Below, piece after piece: positions 1 through 5,860 of a DNA stretch of 6,564 nt; the first letter of the stretch is position 1, and each line of letters opens with the position of its first letter. Source of the DNA: Candidatus Bathyarchaeota archaeon CG07_land_8_20_14_0_80_47_9 (GTDB lineage: Archaea; Thermoproteota; Bathyarchaeia; Bathyarchaeales; Bathycorpusculaceae); the NCBI GenBank assembly GCA_002779555.1, contig PEWI01000065.1, positions 1-6,564 on the forward strand, written 5' to 3'. The position numbers were made by a program, and so were the translations under genes. A model generated the notes under the pieces. It was not told where the DNA came from, searched no databases, and was given only the letters and a program-made list of their open reading frames with translations.

Positions 1-417
1 GACGCCGTCAACATCATCCCAGGCGAGGACATAACCTACTTCGACTGCAGAATTCTGCCAAGCTACGACCTTGACAAAGTCTTGAAGGACATTCAGACGC
101 TCGCGACAGAATTCGAAAAGAAAACCGGCGCAAGAATCAAAATTGAAATAGTCTCAAAAAGCGTTGCCCCCAAACCAACAGACGCCAACGCTAAGATAGT
201 GCTTATGCTTAAGGAGGCAATAAAGAAGGCAAGAGGAATAGAGCCCAAGGCAGGCGGAATCGGCGGAGGAACATGCGCCGCATTCTTCAGAGCAATAGGC
301 GCTCCAGCCGTGGTCTGGTGCACAATAGACGAAATGGCCCACCAACCAGATGAATACGCCAAAATAGATAACATGGTTAACGACGCAAAGGTCTTCGCTC
401 TATTGGCAACTATGTGA
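1..417 (+). CDS. M20-family metallopeptidase/deacylase, C-terminal part (ArgE/DapE-like)
   Basis: The reading frame is open from base 1 and ends at TGA 415-417, so 138 residues of the C-terminal part are visible and the start lies off the left edge. The first residues (NIIPGEDITYFDCRILP) match the dimerisation (lid) domain edge of M20 enzymes, where an N-x-IP segment leads into a D-x-R strand. Residues about 85-93 carry the glycine-rich GGIGGGTCA segment of the catalytic domain. H114 in AHQPDE fits the last metal-ligand His of the family, followed by the usual helix ending in DAKVFALLA. M20 enzymes are cytosolic di-zinc hydrolases that cleave peptide or N-acyl bonds, such as N-acetylornithine or succinyl-diaminopimelate. 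The substrate cannot be told from this fragment, because the first metal ligands are outside the window. The 3' end lies only 19 bases from the insertion sequence, which did not break the gene. Confidence 0.88.
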   Translation, partial: DAVNIIPGEDITYFDCRILPSYDLDKVLKDIQTLATEFEKKTGARIKIEIVSKSVAPKPTDANAKIVLMLKEAIKKARGIEPKAGGIGGGTCAAFFRAIGAPAVVWCTIDEMAHQPDEYAKIDNMVNDAKVFALLATM

Positions 418-432
418 GAGCTTAGGAGTCTG

Positions 433-1335
433 TCATGTCAGGCTTCTAACGTTACACTCGTATAGGTCTGCTGGAAGCGCTTTTATTCCTCTGTGGAACC
501 TTGAGTGGTTGAACCATTCCCTGTACTCGTGCAGTCTGCCTTTGAGCCATCCGGGAAACTTCCGCAGATAATTAATGAACTCACGGTTCAGGTTCTGAAT
601 GCACCTTTCGACCTTGCCCTTGTCCTGAGGATAAGACGGATGCGCAAAATGTGCCTCAACGCCGTGTTCCCTGCACCACTTCTTCCATGCCTCTTTGAAC
701 TGCGGGCCGTGGTCAGAAAGTATCGCCTTTGGCAGCCTCTTCTGCTTCTGCAAAAGAGCCGTCACCTCCCCTGTCGTCAACTCATGATCAAACTGCTCCG
801 CTAAAACGAGGAACCTGCTGTAATCGTCGATGCAAACCAGAAACCAGTATTTCTTGCCCTGAACGCTGAACGGCCCCTTGAAGTCGATCTGCCACAGTTC
901 ATTAGGCACTTTGGCCCTGAAAAACTTCCAGCGCCTGAACTCGCGTTGGTACCCGTTCACTCCGTGTCTTACAAGAACGTTGTTTATAGTCTCTCTGGAT
1001 AGCCGAACCTGCTGCACGCAGCGCACTGCTTCCCTTATGAAGCCTGGAAGATTGATCAAGCCTTGTTGAATGCGGGCTGTTCCCCATTTAAACGTGCTTC
1101 TTAAAGCGAGAATGGACAGCTCTACTTTGTCTGTAACTTTGCTTTGCCTGGGCTCTCGGGGCTTGTCTTTGTAGTATTCTCGGCCAACGTGTCTGGCTCG
1201 TTTCAACCATCTATGCACGGTCTGCCTTGTCGTATCGAACAGGTGGGCAATGCGGGTCACCGGTAACCCTTTCTTGACAAGCTTCCCGAAGGCTCCCCTA
1301 ATATCAGGAGAAAACCTCACAACACCACCAAACAC
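433..1335 (-). CDS. IS481-like DDE transposase (rve integrase core)
   Basis: This 300-residue protein cuts and rejoins the ends of its own element. An N-terminal helix-turn-helix (about residues 10-46, with LPVTRIAHLFDTTRQTVHRW) should bind the terminal repeats. The linker segment KWGTARI (83-89) resembles the G-x-x-R-I motif of IS481/IS3 transposases. The RNase-H-like catalytic core carries the DDE triad: D151 in LWQIDFKG, D208 in ILSDHGPQF and E243 in DKGKVER, with the last two 35 residues apart as expected. Length is near normal and no frameshift or internal stop is seen, so the enzyme could be active. The annotated start is GTG at 1335, just after in-frame TAA and TAG. GTG at 1320 (giving MRFSPD) is an alternative with GGTGGT a few bases upstream. 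The last residues are encoded by the left terminal repeat, and the TGA at 433-435 lies just beyond it. Confidence 0.9.
   Translation of the reverse strand: MFGGVVRFSPDIRGAFGKLVKKGLPVTRIAHLFDTTRQTVHRWLKRARHVGREYYKDKPREPRQSKVTDKVELSILALRSTFKWGTARIQQGLINLPGFIREAVRCVQQVRLSRETINNVLVRHGVNGYQREFRRWKFFRAKVPNELWQIDFKGPFSVQGKKYWFLVCIDDYSRFLVLAEQFDHELTTGEVTALLQKQKRLPKAILSDHGPQFKEAWKKWCREHGVEAHFAHPSYPQDKGKVERCIQNLNREFINYLRKFPGWLKGRLHEYREWFNHSRFHRGIKALPADLYECNVRSLT
437..458 (+). repeat. Left terminal inverted repeat of the insertion sequence
   Basis: The left repeat pairs with 1360-1381. The inner 15 bases (TTCTAACGTTACACT, 444-458) are a perfect reverse complement of 1360-1374. After three mismatches the outer GTCA (437-440) again pairs with TGAC at 1378-1381. 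The repeat contains the small palindrome TAACGTTA. It also encodes the last residues of the transposase (CNVRSLT), so the gene extends to the very end of the element. Confidence 0.82.
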
Positions 1336-1359
1336 CTATTATGGGTTCAACAGCAAAAA

Positions 1360-1381
1360 AGTGTAACGTTAGAAAGTTGAC
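1360..1381 (-). repeat. Right terminal inverted repeat of the insertion sequence
   Basis: This is the partner of 437-458, lying about 25-40 bases upstream of the transposase start. Next to it, TTACACT at 1383-1389 is a further inverted match to AGTGTAA at 1360-1366, so this end alone could form a 7-bp hairpin. The same TTACACTC also occurs as a direct repeat at 452-459 inside the left end. These extra matches make the outer boundary slightly uncertain. Confidence 0.8.
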
Positions 1382-1388
1382 TTTACAC

Positions 1389-2264
1389 TCACAAGAGAGG
1401 CCATACAAGCAAGTATGAAAGGACGGTCAGAACCAAACTTGCAGCAAAAGCTAGGGCCCAAATCTTTTTGTCCCACAGGAAAATCTTGTACCCGTCAAGT
1501 ATCCCGAACGGAATCAAGTTGAAAACGGCTATCCACGCGTTAAAGGCAGCGACGAGCACAAGTACAGGCGCATATGGGGTCGGAACTAATCCGCCCGCCA
1601 TGAACAGTGCCGATAGCACGATGTTTGTCACTGGCCCTGCGATGGATATCTTACCTATTGGTTTTCTGTCAGCAAATCCAGCCACCATGACCGCGCCGGG
1701 AGATATGACTTTGAACAGCGGTGAGATTACAGATAGCAGGGTCAGAATTGCGCCTGTGAACGTCAGCCTGAATTCCGCCCAGAACCCTTCTCTCTGGGCA
1801 ATCACCTTGTGAGCTATTTCGTGCATGAAGAACGATGCAGTCAATGCTACAGTAAATGCAGTCAGCATGGCGTAGTCCACGGCGTAGTTGCTTCTGAAAA
1901 AATTCGAGAAGAAACCCATGGATACTGCAACGCCCATGACAAGCAATGCCGCTATTGTCAAGTGCTTAAGCTCTTGGCTGCTGAAACGTATGCTTCTCTT
2001 CATCAACGCAGGCGGCGCATAAACAACCTTGTACTCATATGAATTCCTTTTCTGAACCAGTGCCGGCGGCGTTTCCTGTTTGGACGTGCGAGCCAGCTTC
2101 ATTTGCGGGCAATCATGATTCTCTGGCAGGCGATGCTCAGAACAGAAAGAGCCCCCGCAATACGGACACCTAAAAGGGAGGAACACTTCCTTCCGGCATC
2201 TGTCGCATTTCATGCTTGCACGCCTTCTGTTGGAAGAGATGGTGATGGCTAATCGTTTATACAT
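1389..2264 (-). CDS. AN1 zinc finger fused to site-2-protease-like membrane metalloprotease
   Basis: This 291-residue predicted membrane protein joins two recognisable parts. Residues 20-52 form an AN1-type zinc finger with exact spacing C20-x2-C23-x9-C33-x2-C36-x4-C41-x2-H44-x5-H50-x-C52, expected on the cytosolic side. After a linker of about 45 residues, hydrophobic segments at about 102-118, 129-147, 168-188, 206-227, 232-252 and 268-287 form a membrane domain. HEIAH (148-152) is the zinc-binding HExxH motif, GPVTN (210-214) fits the conserved GPxxN segment, and D257 in GILDG is the likely third metal ligand. Site-2 proteases cut substrate proteins within the membrane, often to release regulators; the substrate here is unknown. 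All catalytic residues are present. The start could be ATG 2264, which has purine-rich GAGAG two bases upstream, or ATG 2213 directly before the zinc finger. The 17 extra basic residues have no obvious role, so the later start is a real alternative. The gene is divergent from mre11 and convergent with the insertion sequence side. Confidence 0.87.
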   Translation of the reverse strand: MYKRLAITISSNRRRASMKCDRCRKEVFLPFRCPYCGGSFCSEHRLPENHDCPQMKLARTSKQETPPALVQKRNSYEYKVVYAPPALMKRSIRFSSQELKHLTIAALLVMGVAVSMGFFSNFFRSNYAVDYAMLTAFTVALTASFFMHEIAHKVIAQREGFWAEFRLTFTGAILTLLSVISPLFKVISPGAVMVAGFADRKPIGKISIAGPVTNIVLSALFMAGGLVPTPYAPVLVLVAAFNAWIAVFNLIPFGILDGYKIFLWDKKIWALAFAASLVLTVLSYLLVWPLL

Positions 2265-2356
2265 TTCTCTCTAAGATAAGGGGAAAGGGCCTTGATGTCA
2301 AAGTGTTAAATTCTTAAAACCAGCAATACAGATGAGTATATGCTTCAAAGTCAACG
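2265..2356. promoter_or_regulatory. Divergent promoter region between the membrane protease and mre11-rad50
   Basis: This 92-base spacer separates two divergent genes. TTAAATTCTTAA at 2306-2317 has the form TTAA-N4-TTAA, and its centre lies about 46-48 bases from both annotated start codons. An archaeal TATA-like box there could serve both directions, with transcripts starting roughly 25 bases away on each side and leaders of about 15-20 bases. A second AT-rich stretch, GAGTATATGC (2335-2344), is too close to the mre11 start to be its TATA box unless the later start is used. There is no clear transcription-factor B recognition purine run. This is a pattern-based inference. Confidence 0.4.
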
Positions 2357-3580
2357 ATGGGAAAAAAGGGCCACATGAAAGCCTTCAGCTTTGTCCACGC
2401 TGCTGACTTGCATCTTGGCTATTCGCAGTACGGCCTAGAGGCTAGACGCGAAGACTTTGACAAGACCTTTCAAGAACTGGTCGACAAGACCATTGAGCTG
2501 AAGCCCGATTTCATGATAATAGCGGGAGACCTGTTCCACCACGCGCGTCCTTCGAATGTCACGTTGGAGAACGCAATCAGAAACTTCAGTCGCCTCCGCG
2601 ACAGCGGCATCACCGTGTTAGTCGTGGACGGCTCTCACGATTCAGCGCCTAACGTCATAACTGGCTCCATTCTGAATCCGCTGGACAGCGCAGGTCTCAT
2701 CTATTACTTGCCGAGACATGAAGGAGCTTGCTGGCGCAAACCTGACTGCTGCTATGTCTACGGTGTTCCGAACTATCGAACCAGACGCAAGACGGAAGAA
2801 CTGCTTCCTGCCTTCATGGAGCAAAACAGGCCGACACCTGACGCTTCACTGTTCAACATTTTCGTCTTCCACATGGCTCTAGACCTTCCGAGCGTCAAAC
2901 CACCGTACATGGAGGCTGAGGCGCCGCCTGAACTCATCCCCGAAGGGTTCCAATACTATGCTGCTGGTCATGTGCACAAGCCTTACAAGGGAGAGTTTAA
3001 GAGCGGATTGTTGGTCTACAGCGGATGCACCGAAACCGTTGGCTACGACGAAGCCGAGATTAAGAAAGGGTTCTACCATGTTAGGGTTGATGAAAAAGGA
3101 AAAATCTCACCTGAATTCATAGAACTTGAATCGCCCCGCAAGTTCGTCGTTTTAGAACATGATTTTATGGGTGTAAATCCTCCGAGAATAACAGAACTTG
3201 CCGTTCAACTTGTCAAAGGCGCAGATGAAGACGGAGCTATCATCATCTTGGTTTTGAAAGGAGTCTTACCAGCCGAGGCAAACCGCTCCGAAGTGGATGT
3301 TGCCAGCATCAGGGCAGCGGCTGAAAAGGCCTTGCTCGTGCATCCTGTCGTGTTGCTGCGTGAAAGTGAGGTTTCAGAGGAGATTGTTCGATCAATATTC
3401 GAAAGCGAGTTTAAGGACTTGAAAACGAAGGCTTTCGAATATTTCATGCAGATATTCTCAGAACGTCACAGCCGAGGAGAAGCCGAAAAAATCGCTCGCA
3501 TCGCAATCAGTCTCATTGAACCGCTGACCAAGAAACAAGAGGAAAAAGTGAAACAAACCTTGGAGGAGCTTCTGCAATGA
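2357..3580 (+). CDS. mre11: Mre11 nuclease, DNA double-strand break repair
   Basis: This is the 407-residue nuclease subunit of the Mre11-Rad50 complex, which trims DNA ends before homologous recombination. The metallophosphoesterase domain shows motif I D17-L-H19 (AADLHLG), motif II G57-D58 (IIAGDLFH), motif III G92-S-H-D95, motif IV H172 (FVFHMAL) and motif V H205-V-H207 (AAGHVHKPY). A capping region follows, and a charged helical C-terminus (about 340-407) is the expected Rad50-binding part. Motif III reads GSHD where most Mre11/SbcD proteins have GNHD. The Asn is normally a metal ligand, while the catalytic His (H94 here) is kept. Length is normal for archaeal Mre11. ATG 2357 has no clear ribosome binding site. 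ATG 2375 (MKAFSFVHAADLH), preceded by AAAAAAGGG, would give the N-terminus usual for the family and may be the true start. The stop overlaps the rad50 start by ATGA, so the two are one operon. Confidence 0.93.
   Translation: MGKKGHMKAFSFVHAADLHLGYSQYGLEARREDFDKTFQELVDKTIELKPDFMIIAGDLFHHARPSNVTLENAIRNFSRLRDSGITVLVVDGSHDSAPNVITGSILNPLDSAGLIYYLPRHEGACWRKPDCCYVYGVPNYRTRRKTEELLPAFMEQNRPTPDASLFNIFVFHMALDLPSVKPPYMEAEAPPELIPEGFQYYAAGHVHKPYKGEFKSGLLVYSGCTETVGYDEAEIKKGFYHVRVDEKGKISPEFIELESPRKFVVLEHDFMGVNPPRITELAVQLVKGADEDGAIIILVLKGVLPAEANRSEVDVASIRAAAEKALLVHPVVLLRESEVSEEIVRSIFESEFKDLKTKAFEYFMQIFSERHSRGEAEKIARIAISLIEPLTKKQEEKVKQTLEELLQ
3562..3568 (+). promoter_or_regulatory. Ribosome binding site for rad50 inside the end of mre11
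   Basis: GGAGGAG lies 8 bases before the ATG at 3577 and is strongly complementary to the 16S rRNA 3' end. It falls inside the last codons of mre11. Together with the ATGA stop/start overlap at 3577-3580, it fixes the rad50 start and indicates translational coupling, which would keep the two subunits in balance. Confidence 0.8.
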
Positions 3581-5667
3581 GAATTGAAATTGTCCAACTC
3601 GAAAACGTACGTTCCCACACAGAGTCAACCGTGCCCTTCGCAAGAGGCTTCAACTGCCTGGTCGGCGGGCTCGGCTGCGGAAAATCCAGCATCCTGTACT
3701 CAATAGACTTCGCCCTGTTCGGAGACCCTGTGGGCAGAAGCTTCGAGTATCTACTGCGAGAAGGCTCAAACCACGGCAAGGTCACCGTTCAATTCGTTCA
3801 AAATGGGAAAAGCTACAAGATATCTCGCGGGTTGAAAAGACGAGGAAAAGGAATAGGCCAAGACTTTGATGAGCTGAAACTCTTCGAAGACGAAAACCTG
3901 ATATCGAGCGTGAAAAGCGACGCCGTGGCTGAACAAATCAAAGCCATCACAGGCTTGGACAAGGACCTTTTCCGCGAAATAGTCTGGGTGAGACAGGAGC
4001 GTTTGAAAGAGCTCTTGGATGTCGCGCCAAGAGAAAGACAAAAACGATTAGACGAACTTTTCGGGCTGTCCGACTACGAAACAGCATGGAGCAACATTGC
4101 AGACTACAAGCACGAATATGAAGGAGAAAGAAGTGCCTACGAAAAAGACCCGGATATCATTGGAATGGAAAAACTAAACAATGAATATAACAAGACCGTC
4201 GAAGAATTCTCGCTGATCGAAATCGAACTGCAGGACGCAGCAAAGAAGCTAAGCATAGCGAAAAAGGCGTTGGGAGAAGCCGATTTGAAACTGAGAAAAC
4301 TTGAAGAGGTCAGAAATCTCGTAGAAGAATTCAAACGGAAAGAAGCTCAAACACGAGCAAACCTCAAGAACATCGAGGAAGCATCGGCGACATTAGACAA
4401 GAAAATTGCGGACAAGAGAGACAGCATTGAAAATTTGAAGCAACGGGCAACCACAATGGAAGCTCAGATACAGACTCACAAGGCAAGACTAAAAGAGATC
4501 GGTGTTTCACCCGACCAACCGATTGAAGCCTTGAGACAATATTTGGCAGTCTCTTTTGACGACCAAATCTCAAGCATGAAAGCGGAACAAGAAGCAACTC
4601 TCAGAGGCATGCGGGAAGACCAAAAGAGAATGTCTTCTATGGCGGCTGAAAGTCGCTGTTCACTGTGTCTGCAACCGTTAACAGAAGAATACAAGAACAG
4701 CCTAGTGCAGGGCATTCAGGAACAGAACGGCAAGAGACAGCAAGCGGTAAGTCAACTTCAAAAGGAAATTGAGGACCTGCAGCAGACAAAAAGGAAGGCA
4801 AACGACGCCTTTTCGAACCTGCAATTGCTCATCCCCAGAGCTGAGGACCTGAGAAACCGCATGAACGACGAATCTCAATCTCTTGTTGACCTTTCAAGGG
4901 AGCTGGAAGAAAGGCGAAGGTTAAGAGAGGATATGCGAGCTCAGCTTGAAGCGGTAGAGGCTGAGATCAGAAAATTTGACACATCCGAGCTTGAAACTGC
5001 AAAAGTTCGAAAAGACGAAGCTTCAGATGAGTTCTATCAAGTACAATTGGACCTGCGAACCAAGGAGAACCGCAAGAAGGATTTGACCAGACGTTTGGAT
5101 GAACTGAAAGAGAGGATCGATCAAGCCCAGCAGAAAATCGAGCGCATGGAGAAAATAGTAAGGATTGTGGAAATCATCGGAAGCATTCGAGACGGATACA
5201 GAAGCATCCAGCCCAAGCTGCGGACAGAGTTTGTAAAGGTCCTGAGGAACTTTGTTCAGCAGGTTCTGGACAGCTTGGTGAGTGGCGAAGGTCCACTGCT
5301 GAGCGTCATAGTTGACGAGTCTTACACTCCGTATGTAAGAAGCGAAAGCGGTGCTGAGCGTGAGGTTTCATGCCTGTCTGGCGGAGAACGAACATTGCTG
5401 GCTTTCGCCTATCGCCTAGGACTGGGTCAATTGATCATGCAGTCTAAGACAGGTCACGGATTGAGCATGCTCCTTCTTGACGAACCCACAGAGAGCCTTG
5501 GCAGAGAAGACGGTTCCATAGATCGCTTGGCCGAAGCTATATCACGTTTCAAAGCTGTGGAGCAGATAATTGCTGTTACGCACAGCGAGGCCTTCGCGGA
5601 AAAGGCTGAGCATGTTATAAGGCTTGAGAAAGAGGCTGGCGTGAGCAAGGTTTCAATTGGAAGGTGA
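3577..5667 (+). CDS. rad50: Rad50 ATPase, short-armed
   Basis: This is the 696-residue ABC/SMC-type ATPase partner of Mre11. ATP-driven closing of two heads controls nuclease access to DNA ends, and the zinc hook joins two coiled-coil arms. Visible in order: N-terminal head with Walker A G30-GLGCGKS37, Q-loop Q140 (WVRQERLKELLD), a first coiled-coil arm (about 175-355), zinc hook C361-S-L-C364, a returning arm (about 375-575), signature LSGGER (600-605), Walker B LLLDEPT with D635-E636, and H-loop H669 (AVTHSE). Three oddities stand out. L32 replaces the usual Walker A Asn. G642 occupies the usual D-loop Asp position (ESLGRED). The arms are short: the protein is about 170-300 residues smaller than well-known archaeal Rad50 proteins. 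The hook lacks the common CPxC proline. The frame is unbroken and the start is set by the ATGA overlap and a GGAGGAG site. It is close in type to bacterial SbcC, but the context and head motifs favour Rad50. Confidence 0.94.
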   Translation: MRIEIVQLENVRSHTESTVPFARGFNCLVGGLGCGKSSILYSIDFALFGDPVGRSFEYLLREGSNHGKVTVQFVQNGKSYKISRGLKRRGKGIGQDFDELKLFEDENLISSVKSDAVAEQIKAITGLDKDLFREIVWVRQERLKELLDVAPRERQKRLDELFGLSDYETAWSNIADYKHEYEGERSAYEKDPDIIGMEKLNNEYNKTVEEFSLIEIELQDAAKKLSIAKKALGEADLKLRKLEEVRNLVEEFKRKEAQTRANLKNIEEASATLDKKIADKRDSIENLKQRATTMEAQIQTHKARLKEIGVSPDQPIEALRQYLAVSFDDQISSMKAEQEATLRGMREDQKRMSSMAAESRCSLCLQPLTEEYKNSLVQGIQEQNGKRQQAVSQLQKEIEDLQQTKRKANDAFSNLQLLIPRAEDLRNRMNDESQSLVDLSRELEERRRLREDMRAQLEAVEAEIRKFDTSELETAKVRKDEASDEFYQVQLDLRTKENRKKDLTRRLDELKERIDQAQQKIERMEKIVRIVEIIGSIRDGYRSIQPKLRTEFVKVLRNFVQQVLDSLVSGEGPLLSVIVDESYTPYVRSESGAEREVSCLSGGERTLLAFAYRLGLGQLIMQSKTGHGLSMLLLDEPTESLGREDGSIDRLAEAISRFKAVEQIIAVTHSEAFAEKAEHVIRLEKEAGVSKVSIGR

Positions 5668-5860
5668 CTGAGAAACCGTGTCAATCGCCACAAGGGTTTG
5701 CCTACGCGAGGATGCAACGAGAGCGTCAAGAAAGATGCAGAAGAGAAAGAACACGTCGAAATGGCAAAAGGAACAATAAGGAAGAGCTTCGAAGTCGTCT
5801 AGGGCACTGGCTACGCAAGCACGATCGAAGTCAAATCAGAGCCTAGAACAGTGCCGCAGT
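5668..5860. other. Convergent spacer after rad50, no convincing gene
   Basis: These 193 bases separate the convergent rad50 and zinc-ribbon genes. Three things are visible. First, the segment 5711-5739 resembles a rearranged piece of the zinc-ribbon gene. Second, the rad50 frame stays open after its stop, from TTG 5698 to TAG 5800-5802 (34 residues, including ESVKKDA and MAKGTIRKSFEVV), and then for 25 more sense codons to TGA 5878-5880. It looks protein-like, but no family is recognised. Third, GGCACTG at 5803-5809 and CAGTGCC at 5849-5855 form a 7-bp inverted repeat with a 39-base loop, not followed by a T-run. No strong terminator is visible for either gene. A 60-residue frame from GTG 5664 also exists but is discounted for its arginine-rich composition. 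Confidence 0.5.
5711..5739 (+). repeat. Short inverted, internally deleted copy of part of the zinc-ribbon gene
   Basis: GAGAGCGTCAAG at 5719-5730 is identical to the coding strand of the zinc-ribbon gene at 5974-5963. The overlapping CAAGAAAGATGCA at 5727-5739 is identical to 5948-5936. In the gene these two blocks are separated by 18 extra bases, made of two 9-base units that encode the C-x2-C knuckle; here they are joined at the shared CAAG. GATGCAACGAG at 5711-5721 also matches the gene, at 5941-5931, but out of order. The copy lies in the opposite orientation. Outside these blocks similarity fades, so this may be a decayed remnant, or chance helped by similar codons. Confidence 0.4.

Larger units (their letters stand above)
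437..1381 (-). mobile_element. IS481-like insertion sequence, about 945 bp, apparently intact
   Basis: One DDE transposase gene on the minus strand is bounded by terminal inverted repeats at 437-458 and 1360-1381, which match at 19 of 22 positions and perfectly over the inner 15. Size, single-ORF layout and transposase type fit the IS481 family (close to IS3, but without the two-frame organisation). No target-site duplication of four or more bases is evident at either end, so the exact ends could be a few bases off, or the insertion may be old or rearranged. The element sits between the 3' ends of the M20 gene (stop at 417) and the membrane protease gene (stop at 1389-1391). Joining the flanks gives a convergent gap of only about 26 bp. 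Neither neighbour's coding region is interrupted. Confidence 0.82.

Noticed and set aside
505..804. 99-residue plus-strand frame opposite the transposase
   Set aside because: It is antisense to a transposase with a complete DDE triad, shows no domain, and its composition follows from the opposite strand.
452..1390. TTACACTC at 452-459 and 1383-1390 as a target-site duplication
   Set aside because: The left copy lies inside the terminal inverted repeat and coding region, so the element would have to exclude one of its own ends. It is probably a by-product of repeat-like end sequence.
1468..2042. Two plus-strand frames (114 and 77 residues) opposite the membrane protease
   Set aside because: Both are antisense to a gene with clear AN1 and HExxH motifs. 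The frames show no features of their own.
5664..5846. 60-residue plus-strand frame starting at GTG with a GTGA overlap with the rad50 stop
   Set aside because: The overlap looks like coupling, but the peptide is a low-complexity Arg/Glu/Gln mix with no motif. The same bases look more protein-like in the neighbouring frame.
5800..5856. tRNA or rho-independent-type terminator at the GGCACTG/CAGTGCC inverted repeat
   Set aside because: The loop is 39 bases, no T-run follows, and no cloverleaf arms or CCA-like end can be drawn.
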